Positions 17,274 through 26,405 of a stretch of 44,896 bases of DNA are shown piece after piece. The translations under genes and the position numbers were made by a program. The notes beneath the pieces were generated by a model. That model was given only the letters and a program-made list of their open reading frames with translations, ran no database searches and was not told the DNA's origin. The stretch is from Sphingomonas rubra (GTDB lineage Bacteria > Pseudomonadota > Alphaproteobacteria > Sphingomonadales > Sphingomonadaceae): contig NZ_FOXP01000013.1 in NCBI RefSeq assembly GCF_900115745.1, forward strand, positions 1 to 44,896, in the 5' to 3' direction. Numbering within the stretch: the first letter of the stretch is position 1; every line of letters begins with the position of its first letter.

Positions 17274-18566
17274 ATGGGCACGTCGATCGAGCTGACGGTG
17301 TGCGGCGTATCCCTCAGCTACGCGAAGAACCACATGGGCCTCGACTTCGGATACCTGTTCCAGGACGCGGATCTCACCCGCCGACCCTGCCGCGGCATCG
17401 ACTACGAGTATTACCGCGAACATCCCGAAACCATGGCGGACTTGATCGAGAGCGAGCTCACCTTCGTCCGCGCGCTTTGTCGCGTCATTCCCAGGCTGAA
17501 CGTGCTGGGACATTCGCTCGAGGGCGCCCGTGCGGAATATGAGGCGGTGATCGCCGAAGCCGCCTCGCTCGACGATCCGGAACCCGACACGGACCAAGAG
17601 CGATATCTCAGCTTCGAGGAGTTCTGCCACCTCGCCAACCTCCTACCTTTGACGGAGCTTTCGGATCGCTTTGTCGATCTACCTAGCGACGAGCGGGAAA
17701 TTGAAGCGCAGGGGCGCTTCGCCGCGCACGCCGGGCTCTTCGCCCGCCTGCCGCTGACCGACAACTCCGACCTATACTGGTCCGAGGCGAGCTATGTGTC
17801 CGCTCGACTGTGCATCCTAAGCGCATCGTCGATGCTGCTGATCTTCGCGCTCAACCCTGAGAATGCGCGTGCCGAGGTCATGTGGCAGTTCGGCGACATC
17901 GTTAATGCAGGGTGGGTGGCACGCGACGCCTTCGTGGCCGGTGCGCGGCGAAACCAAGCGATCCTGGTGGCGACCGAAGGCGCCTCCGACGCGCGCATAC
18001 TGCGCCGCGCGCTCGACCTCCTCCGCCCAGACGTCGCCGACTTCTTCCGCTTCATCGACGGTGAGGAGCGGCATCACTTCTGGGGAACGGGCAACCTCGT
18101 CAAATTTGCGGAAGGGCTGCTGCGGATCGACATCCACAACCAAGTGCTCTTCGTGCTCGACAACGATGCGGAGGGGGTCGATGCGCACCGCAGGCTCGGC
18201 GAGTTGAACCTGACGGGCAATCTCCGAGCAATGATGCTGCCGGCAATAGAGGAACTCCGCAGCTTCCCGGCGCTCGGTCCGGAAGGCCTAGCCGAAGTTG
18301 ACATCAACGGACGGGCGGCGGCGATTGAGTGCTATCTCGATCTCAACCTGCCTGGCTACCCGCCGGCGCGCGTGATCTGGACTAACTACAAAAGAGAGCT
18401 CGGCATCTGGCAAGGTGTACTCGAGCATAAGGAGTCCTACGACCGGCACTTCATGAGTCAACATGTGGCAATCATTACCTCGGGCGCCTACGATGCCTCC
18501 AAGCTGACGCAGGTACTCGACGCGCTGATCTTAGAAGCGTGTCGACTCGGCAGCCGATCTGACTGA
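17274..18566 (+). CDS. HEPN/Toprim-associated domain protein with Toprim domain
   Basis: A 430-residue protein. The start is fixed: a TAG stop lies in frame two codons upstream and an AGGAG ribosome site is 10 bp before the ATG. Residues 1-170 resemble the HEPN/Toprim N-terminal associated domain (SLSYAKNHMGLDFGYLFQ). Residues 228-300 hold a Toprim-like core: ILVATEGASDARIL (Glu 235) and VLFVLDNDAEGVD (Asp 296, Asp 298), the E...DxD metal site of OLD-type and topoisomerase/primase nucleases. No ATPase domain is present, so the activity would need a partner. It is probably the third component of the upstream nuclease cassette. Confidence 0.75.
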   Translation: MGTSIELTVCGVSLSYAKNHMGLDFGYLFQDADLTRRPCRGIDYEYYREHPETMADLIESELTFVRALCRVIPRLNVLGHSLEGARAEYEAVIAEAASLDDPEPDTDQERYLSFEEFCHLANLLPLTELSDRFVDLPSDEREIEAQGRFAAHAGLFARLPLTDNSDLYWSEASYVSARLCILSASSMLLIFALNPENARAEVMWQFGDIVNAGWVARDAFVAGARRNQAILVATEGASDARILRRALDLLRPDVADFFRFIDGEERHHFWGTGNLVKFAEGLLRIDIHNQVLFVLDNDAEGVDAHRRLGELNLTGNLRAMMLPAIEELRSFPALGPEGLAEVDINGRAAAIECYLDLNLPGYPPARVIWTNYKRELGIWQGVLEHKESYDRHFMSQHVAIITSGAYDASKLTQVLDALILEACRLGSRSD

Positions 18567-19240
18567 CGGTCTAGAGGAGCGACGCTGCAGTTCGAGATGT
18601 TGCTTGTGCAGGCCGGCGTATCGATAGTCGTCATCACTAACGGCGCCCTGCTACTGCTCGGAACGACTCCGCTTTGCCTAAGACGATGGAGGAGCAACTT
18701 CGTGTGATCGTCTCTGATTAGCTGATCAGCGATAAACTGGATCTACACGAATTGCCAGAATGGCTTGGCCACGCCTCAAAAGGGATGGGCCGTCATGCAT
18801 CATTCCTGCAGACCGCTGCATGGGCGAACGTCAGCTTTCGAGATCAGCTTCGGGGCGGATCGATGACTGAGTTTGGCGCACTGCCGTCCGGCCCCTAGCG
18901 GCATGCGAATGACCGGTTTCGGCTTTAGCCGACGTTCGAGCTTCGGCCACGGATGGCCTGAACTGGTCGAGAGCCGCCGCCAGCTTCGCGGCGGTGCCGA
19001 CTCACATGCGGTCTTTCGCTGCCGTTATCGGCCTAATCAGGGTCGGCTTGAGTCGGCCACGATCCACCCAATTGCCATGACCACCTTTGTCGATCGCATA
19101 GGCCATTCATGAGAAGCGCACCTGCATCTCGCTGCCAAGCCCCTCGGCGAGGTCGCGCAGTTAGGCGGCCTTGGCGGCGACCGCCGCTACCTTCAACCCA
19201 CCGCCGATGATCGCGAGGCATTGTTCCGTCATAGTCGGCC
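18567..19240. other. Junction between the two converging defence cassettes
   Basis: About 670 bp with no intact gene. Part of the right side (19107-19232, minus strand) reads like the start of a decayed FAD/NAD-binding protein, listed separately. A plus-strand frame near 18720-18890 (LDLHELPEWLGHASKGMG...) looks protein-like but lacks a start and a recognisable family. No clear terminator hairpin was found between the convergent cassettes. Confidence 0.4.
19107..19232 (-). pseudogene. Possible remnant of an FAD/NAD(P)-binding protein
   Basis: From ATG at 19232 the minus strand reads MTEQCLAIIGGGLKVAAVAA..., a Rossmann-type dinucleotide-binding opening (GGGxxxAxxAAK), then hits a stop. The same frame continues LRDLAEGLGSEMQVRFS before a second stop. 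This looks like the broken 5' end of a flavoprotein gene directly downstream of the helicase. The fragment is short, so the call is tentative. Confidence 0.3.
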
Positions 19241-22200
19241 TTACGACGGCTCGCGCCGGTACGGTAGGTAGGGCTCGCCGGTCACCTGCCGCAGGTCGAC
19301 GGACAGTTCGAAGCGGAATTGCGAAGATTGATCGTTCCAGTCCGCCGGGCGCTCGCAGTGCGCGACGGCATAGCCGGCAGGATCGATCCAGCTGAGGCCA
19401 TCGTCGGTTGAAAGCGGCAGGACGCTGAGCCGGCGTACGACATAGTCGCGTGCCGATCGCTCGAGCCGCACGTCGAGCACCATCTCGCGTGACGCGCGAA
19501 GCACCGGCACCCGCGGTCGGCGCGATTCGACCCAGTCGCTAACGCGGCGAGGGTCGATCTTGTCATTTGGCGCAGTGTCACCGTCGAGCTGCGCATAGTA
19601 TTCCTGCGCATCCGCTTCCGCCTGCGCACGGTCGCGCGCATTGCCGCGCGCCAGCAGGAAGGCAGCGACCGGGTCCAGCGTGCCCCAGTTGACCAGCTCC
19701 TTGAGCCAGAATCCAATCCACGGCAGTCCGCTGCGAGGCCAGTCGTCCATCGTGAGCGCGTCGACCGGGCCCGCCGCATCGCCTTGATCCATGAGCACGC
19801 CTACGAGGCTGCCTAGGCCCCAATTGCCGCGATAAATGAAATTCTCGGACACGAAGGCAAACCAGGGACCGAGTTCCTTCGGCTTGGGCTGTTTTTCAAG
19901 GCTTGTCTTGAACAGCCACCAGCGCAGCAGCCTTTCCCAGTCCTCGAACGGCTTGCGCATCCGGCCGAGCTTGGTCGAGATGCGGAATGCAGGCACCTCG
20001 CCCAGCAGTGCTATGATCGCCCGAACGAACTGGAACTGTTGCTCGTCGGGTCGGTCGGCATAATTGATGCCAGCGGCCAGGGTTGCGCGAATGTCGGCGA
20101 CACGGTCGAGAAGGATCGATCCCGAGCGGGGCGGGAGGCTGGTCTTGTAAAGCTGGCGGCGGCGATTGGGGTCGGGATAGAGGCTGGTGATCGCGCGCCC
20201 GCGCCCGAGCCAGGTTCGGGCGAGGCGATCCTCCTCGTCCGCTGCGACATGGGCGTAGGTCCGCCGCCACAAAGCGGCCAATTCGGTCTCGAGGTCGGCG
20301 GCGCTCAGGCCCGCGCTGCGCATCTGCTCAATTTCCTGGATCGCCGCGATTAACAGCCCGTCGAGCGTGTCCAGCAATTTCTCACTGTCGTCGCCATCGC
20401 CATCGCCATCGACGACTGCGGTCTCTTCGAGCCATTCGCCAAACGCATCGTCATCGTCACTGCCGCTGAGTTCCTCCCAAGCGTCGCGCAGACGTTCCAG
20501 CAAAATGGCAAGCGCGCTGTTGGCACTGCCTTCCTCGACCGACAGGTCGCCGGTTGAGGCAAGCTCGGTTGCGTCTTTCAGCTCCTCGACAAGCTCCTCA
20601 TATCCCTCCCAGGTGCGGTTCCAGGCATATTTCCGGCTGCGGGCTCGATATTCACGCTCGGGCAGCACGACGAGGGCATTGCCTTCAGTTGCGACGCCGG
20701 GCCGACCGGCGCGGCCGATGAGGTTCGAAAATTCATTGACGGTGAAGAGCGTATTCGAGCGGTGGACGCTGGGGATGAGCAGCGTGTTGACCGGGATATT
20801 GACTCCTTCAGACAACGTCGAGGTCGCGATCACGACACGGACATTGCCGCGATCAATCGCCACCTTGAGCCGGCGTGCCAGCAGCCCCGGCATTTGACCG
20901 TGATGGACCGCGATTCCGCGCACCAGCAGCCGATATTCGAACGATGCGCTCGTGAAGTAATCCTCGGCGGCAGTGAGGCAGCTCTGCCAGTGGGCATCGT
21001 CCTCGGCGACCCACCAGTAATTGGGGAGAGCGATTTCCGCCGCGATCCAAGCGTCAAGCAGATCGGCGCAATTCTCGGCGAAGGAGCTGACGTTTTGGGT
21101 CAGCGAGATCATCACCGTCGGCCGGGTGCCGTCGGGGCGCTCGGCGGCGAGATGGAGAGCGGCCCAGAGTGTCGGACCGCGTAGCGATTTCTCGACGCCG
21201 AGCGTGCTGTCCACACCGCCGGGGACCGGTGGAAACGGGTTGGGGATATACGGGCGATCATCGCTGCGCTCGTCTTCGAATTCGAGCGTGCGGCCGTCCA
21301 TCAGGTCATAGCGGATGTCGAATCGACCGCTGCGCGCTACCTCGAGCCGCCCGAGCATCTGCCGGGTGCTGCGATAGGTCGAGCTGATCGGCCCGCCGTC
21401 CGCGTCGCTCGATAGCCAAGAGGCGATGGCGGGCGCAGCCTTGGCGGCGACGGCCGAGAGCGCGATAATCCGGAAATTCTTGTCGTCCTGCGCGCGCAGT
21501 AGCCGCGCGCTGAGCTGCTCAAGGCGGAGCGCGCGGGAGGTGCCGTCGGTGACGGCATCCGCCCGGTTCGGATCCTGTTCGACCATATGCGCTTCGTCGA
21601 TCACCACGAGGCGCACGCGATCGAGGAACAATGTCCCGAGATAGCGCAGCAACGCGTCAGCTTTTTCGAAGGTGCAGATGACAACGGTCGGCTGATCGAC
21701 CTGCACCCAGGCATCGGTCGGCCCCCAGTCGGTGCCGCCGTAAAGGCCGGTCACAACGACCGGTTCGGCTGCGATACCGCGCAAGTCTTCAGCAAAGCGG
21801 GTCTCGACTTCGGCGGCGAGCGCGCGTGACGGTACGAGGTAGAGAATGAGATTTTCCGCGAGAAACGGGTTGGCGCGGTGCGCGAACAGTCCCTGAACGG
21901 CACCAAGGGTGGCGATGGTCGTTTTGCCCGATCCTGTCGGTGTGCAGAGTACAAAACTGTCATTGCCGGCAAGCCGGTCGATGCCGGCGCGCTGGGCGGG
22001 CCAGACCAGGGCGCGGCGATTAACGAAGGCGGCGCGGGCAAACTGCGTCAGAGCCTCGCGAGTACGCGAGTTCGCATCATCAGCGAGTCGCTCGATATGC
22101 GGCCAAAGACTCGCATCGACGAAGCGATGGGCAGCGCCAGCGCACAGCCGCGCCAGCAGATAGGAATAGGGATCACGGCTATGCAGATAGCTGTGCGCGA

Positions 22201-22897
22201 GAGCGTCTAGCTTGGCGAGGGCGCGATCGACCAGCGCCGCTTCGCCGGTGCGCAGATAGGAACAAATGGTGCCGATGCACATGATGACGTGGCGCACGGT
22301 CGACACCTCAAGATCGACTAGTCGCGCGCCATCGTCTCCATCACCATCTTCGTCCCAGTCACGATCCTCGTCTTCATCGTCTTCCACGACCCGCAAAACG
22401 TGGTCCTCGCCAAGGTCGTGCTGCACCCTCCAGAACGCCTGCACGGCGGTGAGTGCGGCATCGAAGTCGCCGCGCAAGAATTCCCGAAGGATCGTGGAAT
22501 AGGCTTCGCCGGCCGGCATCATACGCAAATGACCAAGCGCCATGGCCGGATAACCGGCCACCTGATATGCGGCCGCCGACAGCAGATGGATCGGGGCCTC
22601 GGCTGGTTTCAGGGCGGCGTGCGAAATCCATTCCAGAACTTCGGCAGCACGCTTGACCGCGGTCGTCCAGGCACGGCCCTCATCCGCGGCGCGTTCGAGC
22701 CAGCCGGTTTCGAGCAGCAGGCAGGCCTCGTCGAGCCGTGCGGAAAGCTCAGCCGGGCTGAACGACGGCAGTCCGTCGGCGCCCATGTCGCGCCGAACGC
22801 GCTGGCTGTAGAGTTTGGCCTGGAGGGGCGACAGCGCCGAGCCGGCCATGTCCGTCCTGATTCTCGCGGCGATCTCAAGAACAGCTTCGCTTGACAT
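19241..22897 (-). CDS. SF2 DEAH-box helicase (Ski2/Lhr-like), defence-type
   Basis: A 1218-residue helicase. After a helical N-terminus of about 300 residues come CTPTGSGKTT (Walker A, about 319-328), VVIDEAHMVEQ (DEAH box, about 435-438), IALSAVAAKA (motif III), VIATSTLSEGVNIPVN (motif V) and LIGRAGRPGV (motif VI), the set and spacing of Ski2/Lhr-like SF2 enzymes. Two acidic low-complexity insertions (VVEDDEDEDRDWDED and DGDGDGDDSE) are unusual. ATG at 22897 shares its A with the TGA stop of the upstream nuclease gene (TGATG junction), so the two are translationally coupled. A large helicase plus small nuclease resembles Hachiman-type systems. Confidence 0.88.
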   Translation of the reverse strand: MSSEAVLEIAARIRTDMAGSALSPLQAKLYSQRVRRDMGADGLPSFSPAELSARLDEACLLLETGWLERAADEGRAWTTAVKRAAEVLEWISHAALKPAEAPIHLLSAAAYQVAGYPAMALGHLRMMPAGEAYSTILREFLRGDFDAALTAVQAFWRVQHDLGEDHVLRVVEDDEDEDRDWDEDGDGDDGARLVDLEVSTVRHVIMCIGTICSYLRTGEAALVDRALAKLDALAHSYLHSRDPYSYLLARLCAGAAHRFVDASLWPHIERLADDANSRTREALTQFARAAFVNRRALVWPAQRAGIDRLAGNDSFVLCTPTGSGKTTIATLGAVQGLFAHRANPFLAENLILYLVPSRALAAEVETRFAEDLRGIAAEPVVVTGLYGGTDWGPTDAWVQVDQPTVVICTFEKADALLRYLGTLFLDRVRLVVIDEAHMVEQDPNRADAVTDGTSRALRLEQLSARLLRAQDDKNFRIIALSAVAAKAAPAIASWLSSDADGGPISSTYRSTRQMLGRLEVARSGRFDIRYDLMDGRTLEFEDERSDDRPYIPNPFPPVPGGVDSTLGVEKSLRGPTLWAALHLAAERPDGTRPTVMISLTQNVSSFAENCADLLDAWIAAEIALPNYWWVAEDDAHWQSCLTAAEDYFTSASFEYRLLVRGIAVHHGQMPGLLARRLKVAIDRGNVRVVIATSTLSEGVNIPVNTLLIPSVHRSNTLFTVNEFSNLIGRAGRPGVATEGNALVVLPEREYRARSRKYAWNRTWEGYEELVEELKDATELASTGDLSVEEGSANSALAILLERLRDAWEELSGSDDDDAFGEWLEETAVVDGDGDGDDSEKLLDTLDGLLIAAIQEIEQMRSAGLSAADLETELAALWRRTYAHVAADEEDRLARTWLGRGRAITSLYPDPNRRRQLYKTSLPPRSGSILLDRVADIRATLAAGINYADRPDEQQFQFVRAIIALLGEVPAFRISTKLGRMRKPFEDWERLLRWWLFKTSLEKQPKPKELGPWFAFVSENFIYRGNWGLGSLVGVLMDQGDAAGPVDALTMDDWPRSGLPWIGFWLKELVNWGTLDPVAAFLLARGNARDRAQAEADAQEYYAQLDGDTAPNDKIDPRRVSDWVESRRPRVPVLRASREMVLDVRLERSARDYVVRRLSVLPLSTDDGLSWIDPAGYAVAHCERPADWNDQSSQFRFELSVDLRQVTGEPYLPYRREPS

Positions 22898-23811
22898 CAC
22901 GCCCCCCGATACAGCGTGTCGACGAGGCCCTTGAGATCCTCGAGTTGGAATTCCATCGCGTCGAATCGCCGATCAGCGGTGTAGGATGTGTGCGGCGCGT
23001 CGGAGGGCAGCCAGCTCACCCGGCTCGCGGGCCGGACCGGCCAATGACCAACGGTGTAGGCGAGGCCATCGCGGCGCTTTGCGGTCCTGAAGCCGTCGCG
23101 GTACAGTTCGAGCAGGCGAGCAATCCATTCCTGAGCTGCGTCCGTCTCGTAGTCCGAAAGCAAAGTGATGAGCTCACGAATTCCGCTCGGCCGCCGCGGC
23201 CCGGCGGCCAGCTTGCCATGAGCGTCCGAAATCGTCCCGGTATTGCTCGTGGCCAGACATTTCGCTTCTAACGCGAGGACATGGGTGATCTTGCCTTGCG
23301 CGTCGAGGCGAAAGGCCAGCGCATCGTCGCCGGTCCGCCCCGGCCGCATTTCTTCCTCTGCGTCAGGGGCGTGCGGCTCCCCCATCAGGAAGCGCTCGTT
23401 GATGAGATCAAGATGCTGGAATTCCTGATCGTGAAAACGGAACAGGAAGGCCGGGACATGCCAGTCGGTCTTGCCGAACGCACCGAAATGCTCGACAGCG
23501 AGACCCGCAAGCGTCTCGCCGAGATAGCCTTGCAGCGTGATGCGATTGAGCATCGCCGGGTAGTGGGCGGCGGGGTCGTCGACGGGATCGGAAAAGGGCG
23601 AGAGATTATCCTCGAAGCCTTTGCGAATGCGGGCGCGAGCGTCGTCAAGCGCCTCCTGGGCGTAGTCAATCAGTTCGTCACGCAGCGCCGCGAAGTTGGC
23701 GTTTACCTCGCGCCAGACACGCAGTTGATATTTCCGGTGCGAGCCAGTCACCGGCTGAGCGACAAGCCACGCGTTGAGCGGCCGCAATGTCACACGGCGG
23801 AAGCGGATCAT
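22897..23811 (-). CDS. Predicted PD-(D/E)XK nuclease partnered with helicase (HamA-like)
   Basis: A 304-residue protein with a probable nuclease core: LQGYLGETLAGLAVEHFG (helix with Glu 99), GRTGDDALAFRLD (Asp 162/163) and ITHVLALEAKCLATS (Glu 182, Lys 184), matching the E-D-ExK order of PD-(D/E)XK enzymes. The C-terminal part (LITLLSDYETDAAQEWIARL) is helical and of unknown role. It overlaps the helicase start and precedes it, the same order as hamA-hamB. The sequence around the ExK motif differs from typical DUF1837 as I remember it, so it could be a HamA relative or an unnamed nuclease-helicase family. Confidence 0.65.
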   Translation of the reverse strand: MIRFRRVTLRPLNAWLVAQPVTGSHRKYQLRVWREVNANFAALRDELIDYAQEALDDARARIRKGFEDNLSPFSDPVDDPAAHYPAMLNRITLQGYLGETLAGLAVEHFGAFGKTDWHVPAFLFRFHDQEFQHLDLINERFLMGEPHAPDAEEEMRPGRTGDDALAFRLDAQGKITHVLALEAKCLATSNTGTISDAHGKLAAGPRRPSGIRELITLLSDYETDAAQEWIARLLELYRDGFRTAKRRDGLAYTVGHWPVRPASRVSWLPSDAPHTSYTADRRFDAMEFQLEDLKGLVDTLYRGA

Positions 23812-24363
23812 CTTTTTTCCACTTGCGCCCGCAACAAATCACCATGCGATAGCATGTGCAACGCCCCCTCCTCACCACCTCATCCTCTGTATTGGGAATT
23901 GCACCGACTCGCCAGCAGGACTGAGAGCGCATCCGGTCCATCCCAATGAAATTTGACTGCGGCAGTTCGACCACACGCAATAGGGTGCTTGGTAACTGAC
24001 ATGCGAGCGATGCCGGCTTTCAAGATAGCTCAACGATGGCTCGAACGCCGAAATTGGGGCACGTCGCTGCCGCCGGTTACAAATAACGAACTGTCCGTTG
24101 CGTGCGATCAGTGCCGGACGCGGACGGTCAGGTTCCCCCGGGAGGTGACCACTTGGTCGCCGACCTCACATGAACGCATGGCTGCTTACCGCGATCGGCA
24201 CCCGAAAACGGACTGGCTCCTTCCCACCAGAAATGCCGCTGGTCCGCTTCGGTCGTTAGTGGATGAAACAGCCTCGGGGACGCCGCCAACAGCAGATGCC
24301 CAGCGGATTGTAGCCGAGCTGGCGAGCTACCGGACCGGAGGAAGATGGACGTTTGAGCGAGAA
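23812..24363. other. Intergenic region upstream of the nuclease-helicase operon
   Basis: About 550 bp with no supported gene. The part nearest 23812 must hold the promoter for the minus-strand nuclease-helicase operon and is locally AT-richer. A long plus-strand frame from 23953 runs into the antisense of the 24364-24867 gene and is judged a shadow. Confidence 0.45.
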
Positions 24364-24867
24364 TCACCCGCCCGCATCCGGCGTATCCTTGGCAACCTTG
24401 CGTGCCGCGATCGTCTCGGCGAACCGGGCACGCCGCTCGTCGGACCAGCCGCGGGACACGCCAGCGTCCGAGCGCTTGGCGCGCTGCCGCGGGTTCTTGA
24501 GCTCGCGCGTGGGCAGGCTGGCACCGGCCGGCGTGCTGCCCGCCAACTGGTCGTCGATCTCGCCGGCGCGCACGGCTGCCTCGAACGCGTCGAGGATGGC
24601 GGGGAACTCGGTCGACGACCAGAAGGTCACCGACTTGCCATCGATGACGATTGGCTGGCCGTCGGCGCGGGTCGGGGTGAACGCCACCACCGAGTTGTTG
24701 CCGATCTCGAACCACTTGCCGCCGCGTACCTTCGTCGAAGGGTCGGCGAATGCCTCACGGTTCTTAGCGATACGCTCGAGCACCGGGCGGCGCTCGGCAT
24801 CCGGATCATGGTGGAAGAGCTTCTCGTTGTCCGGCGAAAGCTTTGCGATGATGTCCTTCAGGGCCAT
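24364..24867 (-). CDS. Conserved-looking protein of unknown function
   Basis: A 167-residue soluble protein that I do not recognise. It starts MALKDIIAKLSPDNEKLFHH and has an acidic/basic helical N-terminus, a central beta-like part (GGKWFEIGNNSVVAFTP, VIDGKSVTFWSSTEF) and a basic C-terminal tail (RELKNPRQRAKRSDAGVSRG). ATG at 24867 is preferred, with GAGGAACTAAGA before it; an in-frame start at 24963 would overlap the divergent FUSC gene. A second, decayed copy of its C-terminal third lies at 34043-34282, so the gene family is repeated on this replicon. Confidence 0.6.
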   Translation of the reverse strand: MALKDIIAKLSPDNEKLFHHDPDAERRPVLERIAKNREAFADPSTKVRGGKWFEIGNNSVVAFTPTRADGQPIVIDGKSVTFWSSTEFPAILDAFEAAVRAGEIDDQLAGSTPAGASLPTRELKNPRQRAKRSDAGVSRGWSDERRARFAETIAARKVAKDTPDAGG

Positions 24868-24961
24868 TCTTAGTTCCTCGGGTCGCTGCTTCGCGTCAGG
24901 TAACAAGTAGTTCGTGTGGCTGATGAGGCAAGATCGCTGGCGTAGCTTCCGCCGCGAAGAC

Positions 24962-26056
24962 ATGACGGCGACGGTGCAACGCTGTACCCCCTCCGCCGTG
25001 CCGCGCTTCCTCCACTCCGTCGTCAGTGTCTCCGCGCTGAGGCAGGCTGTCCGTATTGCGATCGCCTGTGCGGTCGCCTTTGCCGCCTATAAGCTTCTCG
25101 GTCTCAAGCAGGGCTATTGGGCGGTCTTCACCGTGCTGATCGTGATGCAGGGCTCGATCGGGGGCACGCTGGGCGCGGCGCTCGATCGGCTGCTTGGAAC
25201 GCTGGTGGGCGCCAGCCTGGGGGCAGTCGGAGCCTGGGCGCACGACGGCGGAATTATCGCGACGGGTGGCGCGCTAGTGATCGTCGCCAGCATCGGCGGC
25301 TACGTCGCGGTGCTGCGTCCCCAGCTTAAGGTCGCACCGGTGACGGCGTCCATCATGATGCTGACCATGCCGGCGAACAGCCCAATCGCTACCTTCGTGA
25401 TCGACCGGGTCGCCGAGATCATGCTGGGCGGACTGATCGGTGTTGCCGCCATGGCGCTGATCCTGCCGGCACGCTCGGGCGCGCTCTTCACCGACCGAGC
25501 CGCCGACGTTCTCGACACCATGGACGCCTTGGTCGGCGACATGGCAAACGCCATCAGGAGCGGCACGACGCTGGCGCTCGGGACGACGCTGGTCGCCCTT
25601 CGTCCCGCGCTGGTCGGTGTGGAGCAGGCGTTGAAGGACGCCGATCGCGAACATGCCGCCCGGCTGTGGCGGCACGCCATTCCGCCGGCGGTACCGCGTA
25701 CCTTGTGGCGCATGCGCTCGGATGTCGTGCTTGTCGCCCGCGCACTGAACCCGAGCTTCTCCGATCCCGTCCGCGCATCGCTAGGCGAACCAGCGGCGGC
25801 GTTGCTACTTCGGCTTCGCGACGAGATCATTGCCTGCGCCGTGGCACTCAGGGCCAAGCGCCGGGTCGAGCGTGTCGACGTGGCCGGTGCGCGGCAGGTG
25901 TTCTCCACCGCGCTGACCGAATTCCGCGTGAGCCCGGCGGGCAACGCACTCGACCTCGACACGGCAGGACACGTGTTCGGGCTGTCGTTCGCGCTGGACG
26001 AACTGAGCCGTGATCTCCGCGACCTTGCCGACCGTATCGACGAGATCAACGGCTGA
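24962..26056 (+). CDS. FUSC-family (fusaric acid resistance-like) membrane protein
   Basis: A 364-residue inner-membrane protein. The N-terminal half has about five to six hydrophobic helices (for example QAVRIAIACAVAFAAYKLLG, YWAVFTVLIVMQGSIGGTLG, MLGGLIGVAAMALILPARSG); the C-terminal half is a helical cytoplasmic domain. GYWAVFTV...LGAALDRLLGTLVGA is the recognisable FUSC signature. Starts at 24914 (GTG), 24923 and 24962 are in frame; 24962 avoids a basic, non-hydrophobic extension but has a weak ribosome site. The family is linked to export of aromatic acids and drugs. Divergent from the unknown 24364-24867 gene. Confidence 0.85.
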   Translation: MTATVQRCTPSAVPRFLHSVVSVSALRQAVRIAIACAVAFAAYKLLGLKQGYWAVFTVLIVMQGSIGGTLGAALDRLLGTLVGASLGAVGAWAHDGGIIATGGALVIVASIGGYVAVLRPQLKVAPVTASIMMLTMPANSPIATFVIDRVAEIMLGGLIGVAAMALILPARSGALFTDRAADVLDTMDALVGDMANAIRSGTTLALGTTLVALRPALVGVEQALKDADREHAARLWRHAIPPAVPRTLWRMRSDVVLVARALNPSFSDPVRASLGEPAAALLLRLRDEIIACAVALRAKRRVERVDVAGARQVFSTALTEFRVSPAGNALDLDTAGHVFGLSFALDELSRDLRDLADRIDEING

Positions 26057-26201
26057 CCTCGCTTCGAGGCGGACGGGAGCGCGATGGCGCTGGCATCTCG
26101 ACGCCCAAGAGGCGCTGTTCGCCCCTGACCGCCCATCAGTCGTTGCGGCATGTTCCCTATACGTTCTACACGGCGCCGATCGACTCGGACGAGAGGACAG
26201 G

Positions 26202-26405
26202 ATGCAACACGATCTCCAGCTGCGCACGGCGGCGCGCGCCATCTACGAAGCTTGTTACCCGTCGGACGAGTGGACGCCGGTCGGCTTCGAAGAGGCGGAG
26301 CGGTACGGCACCGTGCACTACCGCCAAGCGGTCGACGGCGCATGTCGTGCCAGGCGCGAGTTGGTGGAGGCCGGTGAGCAGTTGCCGCTGTTCGGGGCAG
26401 CGTAA
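26202..26405 (+). CDS. Small protein of unknown function
   Basis: A 67-residue acidic protein (MQHDLQLRTAARAIYEACYP...) preceded by GAGAGGACAGG, a strong ribosome site. The sequence is compact, rich in Ala, Glu and Tyr, with no membrane segment or cysteine motif. No family is recognised. It follows the FUSC gene by 145 bp on the same strand. Confidence 0.55.
   Translation: MQHDLQLRTAARAIYEACYPSDEWTPVGFEEAERYGTVHYRQAVDGACRARRELVEAGEQLPLFGAA

Noticed and set aside
23953..24873. 306-codon plus-strand frame
   Set aside because: Its second half is antisense to the 24364-24867 gene, which has a better start and a homologous fragment elsewhere.
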